A stretch of DNA of 45,850 nucleotides from Actinokineospora inagensis DSM 44258 (GCF_000482865.1 NZ_AXWW01000007.1:156936-202785); one strand, 5' to 3'; numbered from the stretch's first letter, positions 1 through 9,744 are shown. Translations and numbers: made by a program. Notes: generated from the sequence alone by a model not told the origin.

Positions 1-252
1 ATGGCCGACGGCGGCCACCAGGGCAACCCCGGCGTGATCATGCCCTACCGCAAGCCCCGCGACGGCACCGAACTGCCCACCTGGAAAGAAGACCTCAACA
101 CCATCCACCGCCGGGTCCGAGCCCGGGTCGAACACGCCCTGGCCCGCAGGAAGAACTGGAAGATCCCGCGCGACTACCGCCGCGCGGGCCACACCCTCGC
201 CACCACCGCCGCGGGCATCGCCTTCCTCCACAACCTCACCATCACCAACTGA
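1..252 (+). CDS. Transposase, C-terminal fragment (DDE superfamily, IS5-like), cut by window edge
   Basis: The reading frame is open from the first base and ends at 252. The 83 visible residues include RARVEHALARRKNWKI and a HTLATTAAGIAFLHN tail, typical of the C-terminus of DDE_Tnp_4 / IS5-group transposases; the Glu in RVEHALAR is probably the last acidic residue of the DDE triad. Full-length relatives have roughly 250-290 residues, so most of the protein lies to the left. The ATG at position 1 is almost certainly internal. Whether the element is intact cannot be judged here. Confidence 0.8.
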   Translation: MADGGHQGNPGVIMPYRKPRDGTELPTWKEDLNTIHRRVRARVEHALARRKNWKIPRDYRRAGHTLATTAAGIAFLHNLTITN

Positions 253-300
253 ACACCACACCACCGGAACCAACCACAAGATCAGTTACGAGACATCCCC
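1..300 (+). mobile_element. Right end of an IS5-like insertion sequence (left part outside window)
   Basis: The 3' part of a DDE transposase gene is followed by about 48 nt ending GATCAGTTACGAGACATCCC at 281-300. That end resembles the terminal inverted repeat seen in actinobacterial IS5-group elements (family knowledge). The left end lies outside the window, so neither the inverted-repeat pair nor the target duplication can be confirmed. The presumed end touches the suhB stop codon (CTA at 300-302 on the plus strand). Confidence 0.7.
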
Positions 301-1103
301 TAGAAGTCGCCCATGCCCGCGTCGAGCAGGGCGGCGCGCAGGCGTTCGGCGATCGCCGGGGCGGCGGCGAAGACCGCGTCGTCGCCGAGGTCCAGCGCCT
401 CGCCGGGCAGTTCGACCACCGCACCGGCTTCCGCGGCGATCAGCGCGCCCGCCGCCCAGTCCCACCGGGACAGACCGCGTTCGCAGTAGGCGTCGACCCA
501 GCCCGCGGCCACCGCGCACAGGTCCAGCGCGGCCGCGCCGTTGCGGCGGATGTCGCGGATGTCGCCGAGCAGCCGGGCCAGCACCGCCGCCTGCGCAGTT
601 CGGCGTTCGGCGGAGTAGGCGAACCCGGTCGCCAGCAACGTGACCGACAGGTCGATGGGCGCTGAAACACCCAACCGTTCGCCGTTCAACCAGGCCCCCG
701 CGCCGCGCGCGGCCCACCAGGTGCGGTCCGCGGCGGGTTCCACGACGGCACCCGCGACCGACGCACCGTCCACTTGGGCCGCCACCGACACCGCGTACCA
801 CGGGTAGCCGTACAGGTAGTTGACCGTGCCGTCGATCGGGTCGACCACCCAGGTGACCCCGCTGCCCGCGGCCCCGCCGGTCTCCTCGCCCAGGACGGCG
901 TCGCCGGGCCGCAACTGGGCCAATCGGGTACGAATCAACTCTTCCGCGGCCTTGTCGGCGGCGGTCACCACGTCGGTCCTGGTGGTCTTGGTGTCAACGT
1001 CACGAATCGCGTTCGCCCGGGTGGCCTTGGCCAACCGGCCCGCCTCGGTGGCGACGGCCACCGCGATCTCGGCTAGGTCTCGCACCCGGCTATCGGACCA
1101 CAC
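300..1103 (-). CDS. suhB: Inositol monophosphatase family protein (SuhB-like)
   Basis: 267 residues, the usual family length. It hydrolyses myo-inositol 1-phosphate or related sugar phosphates in a Mg2+-dependent reaction; in actinobacteria it supplies inositol for phosphatidylinositol and mycothiol (family knowledge). The metal-binding signature [15 protein letters not shown] lies near residues 105-119 and the second signature [15 protein letters not shown] near 213-227. Upstream acidic residues ([11 protein letters not shown] and LGEETGG) complete the site. The GTG at 1101-1103 starts the protein, 65 nt from the divergent ppgK start. The suhB/ppgK/sigA arrangement matches Mycobacterium tuberculosis Rv2701c-Rv2703. 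The stop codon sits at the junction with the neighbouring IS end, so the last residues may not be ancestral. Confidence 0.9.
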   Translation of the reverse strand: MWSDSRVRDLAEIAVAVATEAGRLAKATRANAIRDVDTKTTRTDVVTAADKAAEELIRTRLAQLRPGDAVLGEETGGAAGSGVTWVVDPIDGTVNYLYGYPWYAVSVAAQVDGASVAGAVVEPAADRTWWAARGAGAWLNGERLGVSAPIDLSVTLLATGFAYSAERRTAQAAVLARLLGDIRDIRRNGAAALDLCAVAAGWVDAYCERGLSRWDWAAGALIAAEAGAVVELPGEALDLGDDAVFAAAPAIAERLRAALLDAGMGDF

Positions 1104-1168
1104 CGCCCGGTCGGCGGCTAATGTCTGCCCAGGAGACGGGACTGAATCGAGTAGGAGAGGACCCGGGG

Positions 1169-1930
<762 letters not shown>

Positions 1931-1998
1931 CGGGCCCGTTCGGACCCGGATCGAGGCATTTCGACCTTGGCGTTTCCCGGGGACACGCCGTACGTCGC

Positions 1999-2004
1999 TA
2001 CAAT
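1999..2004 (+). promoter_or_regulatory. sigA: Candidate -10 element of a sigA promoter
   Basis: TACAAT lies in the 181-nt gap between ppgK and sigA, about 108 nt before the chosen GTG. The upstream -35 is not convincing: TTCCCG at about 19 nt spacing is the nearest candidate, and TTGGCG is 26 nt away. Weak evidence. Confidence 0.3.
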
Positions 2005-2111
2005 GGAACACGGCCCGCGGCGGAACCAGCCCCAGGGCTCTCCCCCGAACTCCCGGCAACGGCCGCCGTTCCACCGGCCGCGGCCGTGATGGACTGTGTG
2101 AAAGGGCGTAC

Positions 2112-3437
<1,326 letters not shown>

Positions 3438-3450
3438 ACGCTCGACCCCG

Positions 3451-3485
3451 AAGCGCCGCCCCCCGGATCCCGGCGGGCGGCGCTT
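3451..3485 (+). terminator. Rho-independent-like terminator after sigA
   Basis: Perfect 11-bp stem AAGCGCCGCCC / GGGCGGCGCTT with a 13-nt loop, starting 14 nt after the sigA stop and followed by CCGCGTTTCCC. Confidence 0.75.
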
Positions 3486-3657
3486 CCGCGTTTCCCTATT
3501 GCCGGGCCCGCGTTCGCCGATGGTGAACGACGTAAGAGCGAACACCAGGTAGCCACCCCACCCACCGCTGGAAGAACCCCAGCGTGGAGCCCGAAACAGC
3601 CCGCTCCGCTGGGCCAACCGGGTTAATCAGAGGTTGCCGACGCCCACAACGGGCGCG

Positions 3658-3684
3658 GGAACACTGCCGGAGGCTCGCGCGTCT
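3658..3684 (+). promoter_or_regulatory. Candidate ECF-sigma-type promoter before the DUF7455 gene
   Basis: GGAAC at 3658-3662 and CGTCT at 3680-3684 are separated by 17 nt, matching the general ECF pattern (GGAAC-N16/17-CGTC). It would give a leader of about 90 nt containing the palindrome at 3743-3763. Only the sequence match supports it. Confidence 0.4.
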
Positions 3685-3742
3685 GTAAGAGTAGAAGCGC
3701 GACCACGGCGGGGCACCGCTCCTCGTGACCGCAGCCGAAAAG

Positions 3743-3763
3743 GGAACCGGTGTGACCGGTTCC
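3743..3763 (+). promoter_or_regulatory. Perfect 21-bp palindrome in the leader of the DUF7455 gene
   Basis: GGAACCGGT-GTG-ACCGGTTCC has 9-bp arms and a 3-nt centre, ending 20 nt before the ATG at 3784 and just before the ribosome site GGAGGGAG. It could be an operator, or an RNA hairpin controlling translation. Confidence 0.5.
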
Positions 3764-3783
3764 GGGACGGAGGGAGAACTCCC

Positions 3784-3969
3784 ATGACGACTACGACGCT
3801 CACCCGCCCCGAGCTGACCGCCGCCGACCGGTGCGACCGGTGCGGCGCCGCCGCTCAGGTCCGCGCCGTACTTCCCTCCGGAGGCGAGCTGCTCTTCTGC
3901 GGACACCACGCCCGCGCCCACGAAGACCGGCTCCGCGAGATGGCGGCGGAACTGTCGCAGAAGGGCTGA
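3784..3969 (+). CDS. Small putative zinc-binding protein, DUF7455 family
   Basis: 61 residues from the ATG at 3784, preceded by GGAGGGAG with good spacing. The sequence has a CDRCGAAAQ knuckle near residues 18-26 and an LFCGHHARAHED segment near 38-49. Together these form a CxxC...CxHH arrangement, as in a small treble-clef or zinc-ribbon fold. Members occur widely next to sigA in actinobacteria (family knowledge); function is unknown. It has its own terminator, and probably its own promoter, since sigA ends in a terminator upstream. Confidence 0.85.
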   Translation: MTTTTLTRPELTAADRCDRCGAAAQVRAVLPSGGELLFCGHHARAHEDRLREMAAELSQKG

Positions 3970-4004
3970 GCACCGCTCGCCGGAAGCACCACCACCACAA
4001 CGGA

Positions 4005-4036
4005 GAACGGGCGGGACCACCAGGTCCCGCCCGTTC
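4005..4036 (+). terminator. Strong hairpin terminator after the DUF7455 gene
   Basis: A perfect 14-bp stem GAACGGGCGGGACC / GGTCCCGCCCGTTC with a 4-nt loop begins 36 nt after the stop. There is no long T-tract, as is usual in actinobacteria. Confidence 0.8.
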
Positions 4037-4420
4037 CGCTGTTCCCGGCCCCCGTCCGCCTGCTCTGTCAGCGCGCGCCTTCCCTGCGTGGCGACCTTGT
4101 CCCAGCCGCTGCCGGACGCTGCTTGACGGCCACGGTGAGCCCAGGACCATCCCGGTCGCACGACACCGGGCTCACCTCGGCCCAGCCGTCGAAACTCCTG
4201 CCACCGACCCTCCGTGGTCAGAGCTCTCCCCCTGCGCCCATGTTCCCGCCCCCAGCCGTTCGGACTCAGGCCATCGCGTGCCGCCCCGGCTCCTTCCTGG
4301 CCCGACCGCCACCGCCCCTCCCCACGGCCCTGGCCCCTGCTGCCCACTCCACCACCGCAACCCGACGCCGCCTCCAGAACTCGGCCCCTCCCGCGACCCA
4401 GACCCCCTACCTCCACCACC

Positions 4421-4722
4421 TCCACGCGGATAACAGCCACCCGCTTCCGCTTCGCCCCACACCGCCTGCGACCTCCGCCGCCCCCAGAACCTGGCCTCTT
4501 CCTGCGAACCCTGCCCCTCCGACTCCACCACCTCCACCACCTCCACGCCGACAACAACCACTCGCTTCCACTTCACCCACACCGCAGGCAACCTCCGCCG
4601 CCCCACCCCGACGCCGCCCCCCCCCAGAACCCGACCCTTCCCGCGAATCCCGACCCCCTACCTCCACGCGGATAACAGCCACCCGCTTCCGCTCCGCCCA
4701 CACCGCCTGCGACCCCCGCCGC
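4421..4722. repeat. Three direct repeat cores with exact 121-bp period
   Basis: Cores of about 60 bp begin at 4421, 4542 and 4663, each opening with TCCACGC(G/C)GA and continuing through GCTTCC.CT..CCC to a GACC(T/C)CCGCCGCCC-like end. Copies 1 and 3 are most alike; copy 2 is diverged. A decayed further copy may end near 4380 at CCAGAAC. The period is not a multiple of three, which argues against coding. Confidence 0.75.
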
Positions 4723-4982
4723 CCACGCGGATCACAGATGCCACCACCCCAAGCCCATCCCCCGACCGCGTGATTTCCCACGCCGACCGGCCCCGCCACT
4801 CCATCCGCCCAGGTCGAGTTATCCACAACCCCTCAAGCCGCCCACAGCCAAGCCACCTCCTCGTTCCCGCCCCGCCAAGCCGGTAGACTGGGACCGGGGA
4901 CGCCCCCCGGGATAGGGTGGGGGCCGCCTGGACCCGCGTAGGGGCGGAGTAAGCGGTTGTCAAGGGGGCGTCTGGGTGGGGA

Positions 4983-6152
4983 CTAGACGGTGTGGAGGAC
5001 GGGTTCGAAGGCGAGTTCGGCGGCGCCGGTGAGTTTGACGTCGGTGCCCATGGTTGAGGTGAGGAGTCGGGTGCCGCCGATGGCGCGGCTGACCAGGCTG
5101 CGTCGGGAGACGGTGGCGGCGACCTCGGTGACGACCTGCGGGGGTAGGGCGGTGAACAGGTCGCCGAGGACCACCAGTTCGGGGCCGAAGGCGTTGACGA
5201 TGGTTATCAGGCCGGTGGCGAGCCAGTGGGTGAACTCGCCGAGGACTACCGGGATGTGGTCGGGGGTGAGGGCGCGGAGTTCGGCGACGATCCGGCCGCG
5301 GGGGGAGGGGGTGGGGAGGTCGAGGGCTCGGCAGAGGGCCAGTTCGCCGACTTCGGTTTCCCAGCAGCCGCGGCTGCCGCAGTAGCAGGGGCGGCCCGCC
5401 GGGTTGATGACCATGTGGCCGAGTTCGCCCACGTAACCCGCGGTGCCGCGCAGGGTGGAGCCGTCGGAGATGACGCCGCCGCCCACGCCAACGTCGGCTG
5501 AGACGTAGACGGCGTCGAGGGAGCCGCGGGCGGCGCCGCGGAGGTGTTCGGCGAGGGCAGCGATCTCGGCGTCGTTGGCGACGCGGACCGGGAAGCCGAA
5601 GGCGGCGGTGAGGCGGTCGCCGAGGGGGACTCCGGTCCATTTGAGGTTGGGGGCCTCGTGCACGAAGCCGTCGCGGCGGCGGACGACGCCGGGGACGGAG
5701 ATGCCCGCGGCGACGGGGGCGACCTTCAGCTCCTCGGCGAGGACACGGGTGGACTCGATGACGCGGGTGATGACCTCGTCGGGTTCGCCAGCCCGGCCGC
5801 GCAGGTTCCAACTGTCCCGGCCGAGCATCTGGCCGCCGAGGCCGACCAGCGCGATGGCGACCTGCTCGACCCGGATGTCCACGGCCAGCACGACCGCGGC
5901 CAGCGGCTGCGGCAGCACCAGCAGCGACGGGCGGCCCGCGCCGGAGCGGGCGCGCGGCACCCGTTCCTCCACCACCCCGGACTCGGCCAGGCCGTCGACC
6001 AGCGCCTTGATGGTGCTGCGGTTGAGGCCGAGCTCGGTGGCGAGGGCGGCGCGGGTGCACGGGCCGTCCACGTGCAGGCGGCGCAGCAGCGCGGTGCGGT
6101 TGTGCCTGCGCACCTCGTCGGGGCGCGCGCCCGCCGTGGGTGTGCTGGTCAC
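4983..6152 (-). CDS. ROK family transcriptional regulator (XylR/NagC type), last gene of the sugar ABC operon
   Basis: 389 residues. An N-terminal winged helix-turn-helix (about 12-70; TRAALATELGLNRSTIKALVD) precedes a ROK sugar-kinase-like domain. The phosphate-loop region is LAVDIRVEQVAIALV. The cysteine cluster GRPCYCGSRGCWETEV near residues 255-270 is the structural zinc motif of ROK proteins. No strong DxGxT kinase loop is seen, consistent with a sugar-sensing repressor. The GTG at 6150-6152 begins 23 nt after the permease stop, so it is co-transcribed with the transporter. It probably binds the 19-bp palindrome before the operon and releases it on sugar binding (inference). Confidence 0.9.
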   Translation of the reverse strand: MTSTPTAGARPDEVRRHNRTALLRRLHVDGPCTRAALATELGLNRSTIKALVDGLAESGVVEERVPRARSGAGRPSLLVLPQPLAAVVLAVDIRVEQVAIALVGLGGQMLGRDSWNLRGRAGEPDEVITRVIESTRVLAEELKVAPVAAGISVPGVVRRRDGFVHEAPNLKWTGVPLGDRLTAAFGFPVRVANDAEIAALAEHLRGAARGSLDAVYVSADVGVGGGVISDGSTLRGTAGYVGELGHMVINPAGRPCYCGSRGCWETEVGELALCRALDLPTPSPRGRIVAELRALTPDHIPVVLGEFTHWLATGLITIVNAFGPELVVLGDLFTALPPQVVTEVAATVSRRSLVSRAIGGTRLLTSTMGTDVKLTGAAELAFEPVLHTV

Positions 6153-6175
6153 CTGCTCGCCCTCCGGTCCTGCCC

Positions 6176-7681
6176 TTACCTGCCCACCGCCGCGCGCCGC
6201 CGGGAGAGGGCGTCGACGGTCGCCGCGAGCAACAGTACGAGCCCGGTGACGATGTTGACCACCGCGGCGGGCTGCTTGAGCAGGCCCAACCCGTTCTCGA
6301 CGACGGCGAGGACCAGACCGCCGACCACCGCGTGGAACACCTTGCCGCGGCCGCCGAACAGCGAGGTGCCACCGATCACGGCCGCGCCGACGGCGAACAG
6401 GAGGGTGTTGAGCCCACCTGCCTGCGGGTCGACCGACCCCACCTTCGACGAGTACACAATGGCACCGAGCGCCGCCGTCGCGGACGCGACGACGAACACA
6501 CTGGCCCGGACTCGGCTCACGTTGATGCCCGCGCGCCGCGCCGCCTCGGCGTTGCCGCCGACGGCGTAGACGTGCCTGCCGTAGCGGGTCCGGTTGAGCA
6601 CGTACGTGCCGGCCACCAGCAGCACCAACACGATCGGGACGACGTACGGCACGCCGCGGATCACGACGGAGTCGTTGGTCGACCGGTTGACCGTCAACGC
6701 GTAGGTGGCCGGGACGGCGACGACCGCGACCCCGATGACCTTGGCCAGCACGATCGGGGTCGGCGACGTGACCAGGCCCCGGTTCAGCCTGCTCACGTGT
6801 TCACCGAGGACGACGAGCGCGTACCCGAGGACCGCGACGGCGCACAGCACCCAACCGCCGGTGACCGACATGTTGCCGTTGGCGACGGAGAACAGCACCG
6901 GCTGGGTGCCGATGCCGAACACGCCGCCCTCGCCGATGAACTGCAGGATCACCCCCTGCCAGGTGATGAACAGGGCCAGCGTCACCACGAACGACGGCAT
7001 GCCGATCTTGGACACCAGGAAGCCGGTGAGCACGCCGATGGCCGCGCCGACCGAGATGGCGAGCAGCATCTCCAGCCACGGGTTGGGCGCCGCCCCGGAC
7101 AGCGCGATGGCGATGGCGACCGCGGCGAGCACGGCGCCCGCCCAGATCCGCATCAGCAACGCGAGCCCGACCGCCGCGATGAGCCCGCCGAGGAACACGG
7201 CGAACACCGTGGTTCCCATGCCGCCCAACAGGTTCCCGGCGCGGACGTAGTGCATGGCCATCACCGCCGCGCACACACCGGACGCGGTGCCCGCGGACAG
7301 GTCGATCTCGCCGAGCAGCAGGACGAACACCAGGCCCATCGCGATGACCATCTTGCCCGCGCCCTGGGCGAGCAGGTTCGCGGTGTTGTCCAGGGTCATG
7401 AAGCCCTCGGACAGCACCCAGAACACGATCACCAGGGCGGCCAGGCCGAGCACGGCGGGCAGTGAGCCGAGGTCGCCCGCGCGCAGCCGGGACCCGTAGT
7501 CGCGCACGGCCTCCCAAGTGGACTGGGCGGTGGTGTCGATGCCGAAGTCGGCGATGGCGCCGTCGGCGCGGTGGTGGCCGTGCGCCTCGGGCGCCAGGTC
7601 GTCGGCCGGGTTGTCGGCCGGGTTGTCGGCCGGGTTGTCGGCCGGGTTGTCAGCCACTGGGTGGTGGATGTCGGATTCCAT
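6176..7681 (-). CDS. Sugar ABC transporter permease (XylH/RbsC type)
   Basis: 501 residues from the ATG at 7679-7681, with AGGGGG just upstream. It forms the membrane channel of a CUT2-type (ribose/xylose) importer. About ten hydrophobic segments follow a hydrophilic N-terminal extension of about 75 residues. The conserved LLGEIDLSAGTASG loop and the GGNAEAARRAGINV region near residue 390 are diagnostic of this permease family. The extension carries four perfect NPAD repeats. The gene begins 11 nt after the ATPase gene. E. coli XylH has 393 residues, so the extension is unusual. Confidence 0.92.
   Translation of the reverse strand: MESDIHHPVADNPADNPADNPADNPADDLAPEAHGHHRADGAIADFGIDTTAQSTWEAVRDYGSRLRAGDLGSLPAVLGLAALVIVFWVLSEGFMTLDNTANLLAQGAGKMVIAMGLVFVLLLGEIDLSAGTASGVCAAVMAMHYVRAGNLLGGMGTTVFAVFLGGLIAAVGLALLMRIWAGAVLAAVAIAIALSGAAPNPWLEMLLAISVGAAIGVLTGFLVSKIGMPSFVVTLALFITWQGVILQFIGEGGVFGIGTQPVLFSVANGNMSVTGGWVLCAVAVLGYALVVLGEHVSRLNRGLVTSPTPIVLAKVIGVAVVAVPATYALTVNRSTNDSVVIRGVPYVVPIVLVLLVAGTYVLNRTRYGRHVYAVGGNAEAARRAGINVSRVRASVFVVASATAALGAIVYSSKVGSVDPQAGGLNTLLFAVGAAVIGGTSLFGGRGKVFHAVVGGLVLAVVENGLGLLKQPAAVVNIVTGLVLLLAATVDALSRRRAAVGR
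7601..7648 (-). repeat. Four perfect 12-bp tandem repeats encoding (NPAD)4
   Basis: Plus-strand unit GTCGGCCGGGTT is repeated four times without mismatch (7601, 7613, 7625, 7637) inside the cytoplasmic N-terminus of the permease. Identity at the DNA level suggests recent slippage. Changes in copy number keep the frame. Confidence 0.95.
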
Positions 7682-7692
7682 CGGTCCCCCTC

Positions 7693-8466
7693 TCACACGG
7701 TCGCGTTCTCGGGGCGGGCCAGGCCGAGGTCGCCGGAGCGACCGGCCGTGATCAGCTCGACCACCTGGGCGTGGGTCACGTCGCGGGTCGCCACGTCGGC
7801 GACCATGCGACCGAGGTACAGCGTCGAGATGCGGTCGGCGACGGAGAACACGTCGGCCATGTTGTGGCTGATCAGCACCACGCCGAGGCCCTGCTGGGCC
7901 AGCCTGCGCACCAGGTCGAGCACCTGGCGGGTCTGCGCGACGCCGAGCGCGGCGGTCGGCTCGTCGAGCAGCACGACCTTGCTCTCCCACAGCACGGACT
8001 TGGCGATCGCGACCGTCTGCCGCTGACCGCCGGAAAGCGCGGAAACCAGGGTGCGCACGGATTTCACCGTCCGCACCGACAGCGACGCGAGGGTTTCCCG
8101 CGCCGCCTGCTCCATCGCCGCCTCGTCGAGCAGCCAGCCGCTGCCGCGTTCCCGGCCGAGGAACATGTTCTGCACGATGTCGAGGTTGTCGGCCAGCGCG
8201 AGGTCCTGGTAGACGACCTCGATGCCGAGCCGGGCGGCGTCGCCGGGTCCGCTGATACCGACCCGTTCGCCGTTGAAGGAGACGCTGCCGGAGTCCATCG
8301 AGTGGATCCCGGCCACGCATTTGACCAAAGTGGACTTCCCGGCGCCGTTGTCGCCGACCAGGGCGGTGACCTCACCCGCGCGGACGGTGAAGTCGACGTC
8401 GTGCAGCACGTGCACCGGGCCGAAGCTCTTGTTCAGGCCGGTCAGTTCGAGGATCGGTTCGCTCAT
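7693..8466 (-). CDS. Sugar ABC transporter ATP-binding protein (single domain, XylG-like)
   Basis: 257 residues from the ATG at 8464-8466. The Walker A motif GDNGAGKST lies at about 38-46, the signature LSGGQRQ near 144-150, Walker B VVLLDEP near 164-170 and a switch His in LISHNMAD. Whereas E. coli XylG and RbsA carry two fused ATPase domains (about 500 residues), this protein has one, so it should act as a homodimer; that form is common in actinobacterial sugar importers. It lies between the binding-protein and permease genes, 62 nt and 11 nt away. A hairpin in the 62-nt gap probably lowers its expression relative to the binding protein. Confidence 0.93.
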   Translation of the reverse strand: MSEPILELTGLNKSFGPVHVLHDVDFTVRAGEVTALVGDNGAGKSTLVKCVAGIHSMDSGSVSFNGERVGISGPGDAARLGIEVVYQDLALADNLDIVQNMFLGRERGSGWLLDEAAMEQAARETLASLSVRTVKSVRTLVSALSGGQRQTVAIAKSVLWESKVVLLDEPTAALGVAQTRQVLDLVRRLAQQGLGVVLISHNMADVFSVADRISTLYLGRMVADVATRDVTHAQVVELITAGRSGDLGLARPENATV

Positions 8467-8488
8467 GGCGGTCTCCGGATGTGGGTCG

Positions 8489-8522
8489 CGCCTGCCCGCG
8501 GGGTCCGATCCGCGGGCAGGCG
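8489..8522 (-). promoter_or_regulatory. Intercistronic hairpin between binding-protein and ATPase genes
   Basis: Perfect 13-bp stem CGCCTGCCCGCGG / CCGCGGGCAGGCG with an 8-nt loop, starting 6 nt after the binding-protein stop. Such hairpins stabilise the upstream mRNA or partly terminate transcription, giving excess binding protein over ABC subunits (known in other sugar operons; inferred here). Confidence 0.7.
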
Positions 8523-8528
8523 GCGAGA

Positions 8529-9662
8529 TCAGCTAATGCCGAGTTGGCCGCAGACCGCGGCGAGGGCGCCACCGCAGATGTCGCTCGCCTTGACGTAACC
8601 CTGCTCCACCACGGCCTTCACATTGTCCTTGGTGGTCAGTTGCGGCTCCAGCAGCACGGACTTCACCTTGCGGTTGCCCTTGGGGTCGTCACTGCTGTCG
8701 CCCGCGACCTGGTCGGCGGCCGCGGTGTCCCCCTTGGCCAGCGCGACGGCCAGCTTGGCGGTGGCCTCGGCCTCCTGCTTGATCGGCTTGAACACGGTCA
8801 TGTACTGGTCGCCGCGCAGCACGGCCATCAGGCCGTCCGGGGTGGCGTCCTGGCCGGTCACCGGGACCTTGCCGTTGAGGCCGTTCTTGCGCAGCACGGT
8901 GATCACCGCGCCCGCCAGGCCGTCGTTGGCCGCGACCACGCCGTCGACCTTGCCGCCGTTGCCGGTGAGGATCTGCTCGAAGGTGGTGCCGCCCTTCTGG
9001 TTGTCCCAGCCGTCGATGGGCTGCGAGCGGACCAGCTTGAGCGCGCCGGAGTCGTAGAGCGGCTTGAGCACGTTCTCCTGCCCGTTGTGGAACAGGGTGG
9101 CGTTGTTGTCGGTCGGGGCGCCCTCGATCTCGATGACCTGCGCGCCGGGCTTGTCCTTCAGCGCGTCGGCGAGGCCCTTCCCCTGCAGCTCACCGACTTT
9201 GACGTTGTCGAAGGACACGTAGTAGTCGGAACTGCCGCCGAGGTTGAGCCGGTCGTAGTCGATGGTGGGGATGCCGCGCGCCTTCGCCTTGGCCGCGACC
9301 GCCGACCCGACCTCGCTGTTGATCGAGGCGATGACCAGCACCTTGACCCCCTGGCTGATCATGCCGTCGGCCAGGGTGGTGAACTTCTGCACGTCGCCCT
9401 GGGCGTTCTGCACGTCCGCGTCGAGGCCCTGGGCCTGCATGGCGGCCTCGATCATGGGCTTGTCAAAGCCCTCCCAGCGGGCCGAGGTGGCGGTCTCCGG
9501 CAGGATCACGCCGACCTTCACCCCACCCGCGGCGGCCGGGGTGGTGCTGTTCCCACCCGTGCCGCCCGAGGCGGGCGGGGTGGCCTGGTTGGCGCCGCAC
9601 GCGGCCAGCGAGATGGCGCTGAGCGCACAGACGGTAGTCACGGCGAGTCTGGTCAACCGCAT
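8529..9662 (-). CDS. Sugar ABC transporter substrate-binding lipoprotein (xylose-binding XylF-like)
   Basis: 377 residues from the ATG at 9660-9662, with a GGAAGGGA site; a longer in-frame start adds 17 residues but spoils the signal peptide. The lipoprotein signal ends in SLAAC with Cys22 as the lipidation site. A Gly/Ser/Thr-rich linker leads to a periplasmic-binding-protein type 1 fold beginning VKVGVILPETATSARWEG. IDYDRLNLGGSSDYYVSFDN and EGAPTDNNATLFHNGQ resemble D-xylose-binding proteins, so xylose or a related pentose is the best substrate guess. First gene of the operon; the operator palindrome lies 64 nt upstream. Confidence 0.92.
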   Translation of the reverse strand: MRLTRLAVTTVCALSAISLAACGANQATPPASGGTGGNSTTPAAAGGVKVGVILPETATSARWEGFDKPMIEAAMQAQGLDADVQNAQGDVQKFTTLADGMISQGVKVLVIASINSEVGSAVAAKAKARGIPTIDYDRLNLGGSSDYYVSFDNVKVGELQGKGLADALKDKPGAQVIEIEGAPTDNNATLFHNGQENVLKPLYDSGALKLVRSQPIDGWDNQKGGTTFEQILTGNGGKVDGVVAANDGLAGAVITVLRKNGLNGKVPVTGQDATPDGLMAVLRGDQYMTVFKPIKQEAEATAKLAVALAKGDTAAADQVAGDSSDDPKGNRKVKSVLLEPQLTTKDNVKAVVEQGYVKASDICGGALAAVCGQLGIS

Positions 9663-9725
9663 CTGAGGTCCCTTCCACGAACCACGACGCACCACCTGGG
9701 CCCGGGGCGGCATCCGTCAAGGGGA

Positions 9726-9744
9726 ATGTTGTGCGGCACAACAT
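9726..9744 (-). promoter_or_regulatory. Operator: perfect 19-bp palindrome before the sugar ABC operon
   Basis: ATGTTGTG-CGG-CACAACAT has 8-bp perfect arms and a 3-nt centre, 64 nt upstream of the binding-protein ATG. It is AT-richer than its surroundings and has the size expected for a ROK-repressor operator. The ROK gene at the end of the same operon is the likely ligand. Confidence 0.7.

Larger units (their letters stand above)
3970..4982. other. 1-kb non-coding C-rich region between DUF7455 and the ROK gene
   Basis: Apart from the terminator at 4005-4036 and the 121-bp repeats at about 4370-4722, no gene is supported. Long open frames occur on both strands, but they are low-complexity Pro/Arg/Gly-rich shadows of strongly strand-asymmetric DNA. 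A single perfect DnaA-box sequence TTATCCACA lies at 4819-4827 and a small hairpin CCGGGG/CCCCGG at 4894-4910. The latter might end the ROK transcript. Confidence 0.7.

Noticed and set aside
4819-4827. Replication origin
   Set aside because: Only one DnaA box; no dnaA, dnaN or AT-rich unwinding region in the window.
4870-4980. tRNA-like or small RNA gene suggested by GGTAGACTGGGACCGGGG
   Set aside because: No cloverleaf or T-loop GTTCRANNC could be assembled; only a possible -10-like TAGACT is present.
3970-4982. Several overlapping Pro/Arg-rich or Gly/Arg-rich frames of 100-350 residues
   Set aside because: Low complexity, present in several frames on both strands, no ribosome sites, and the 121-bp repeat would shift frame in every copy.
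6140-7465. 441-residue plus-strand frame rich in His, Asp and Arg
   Set aside because: Composition is typical of the antisense of a GC-rich membrane-protein gene; it overlaps the permease completely.
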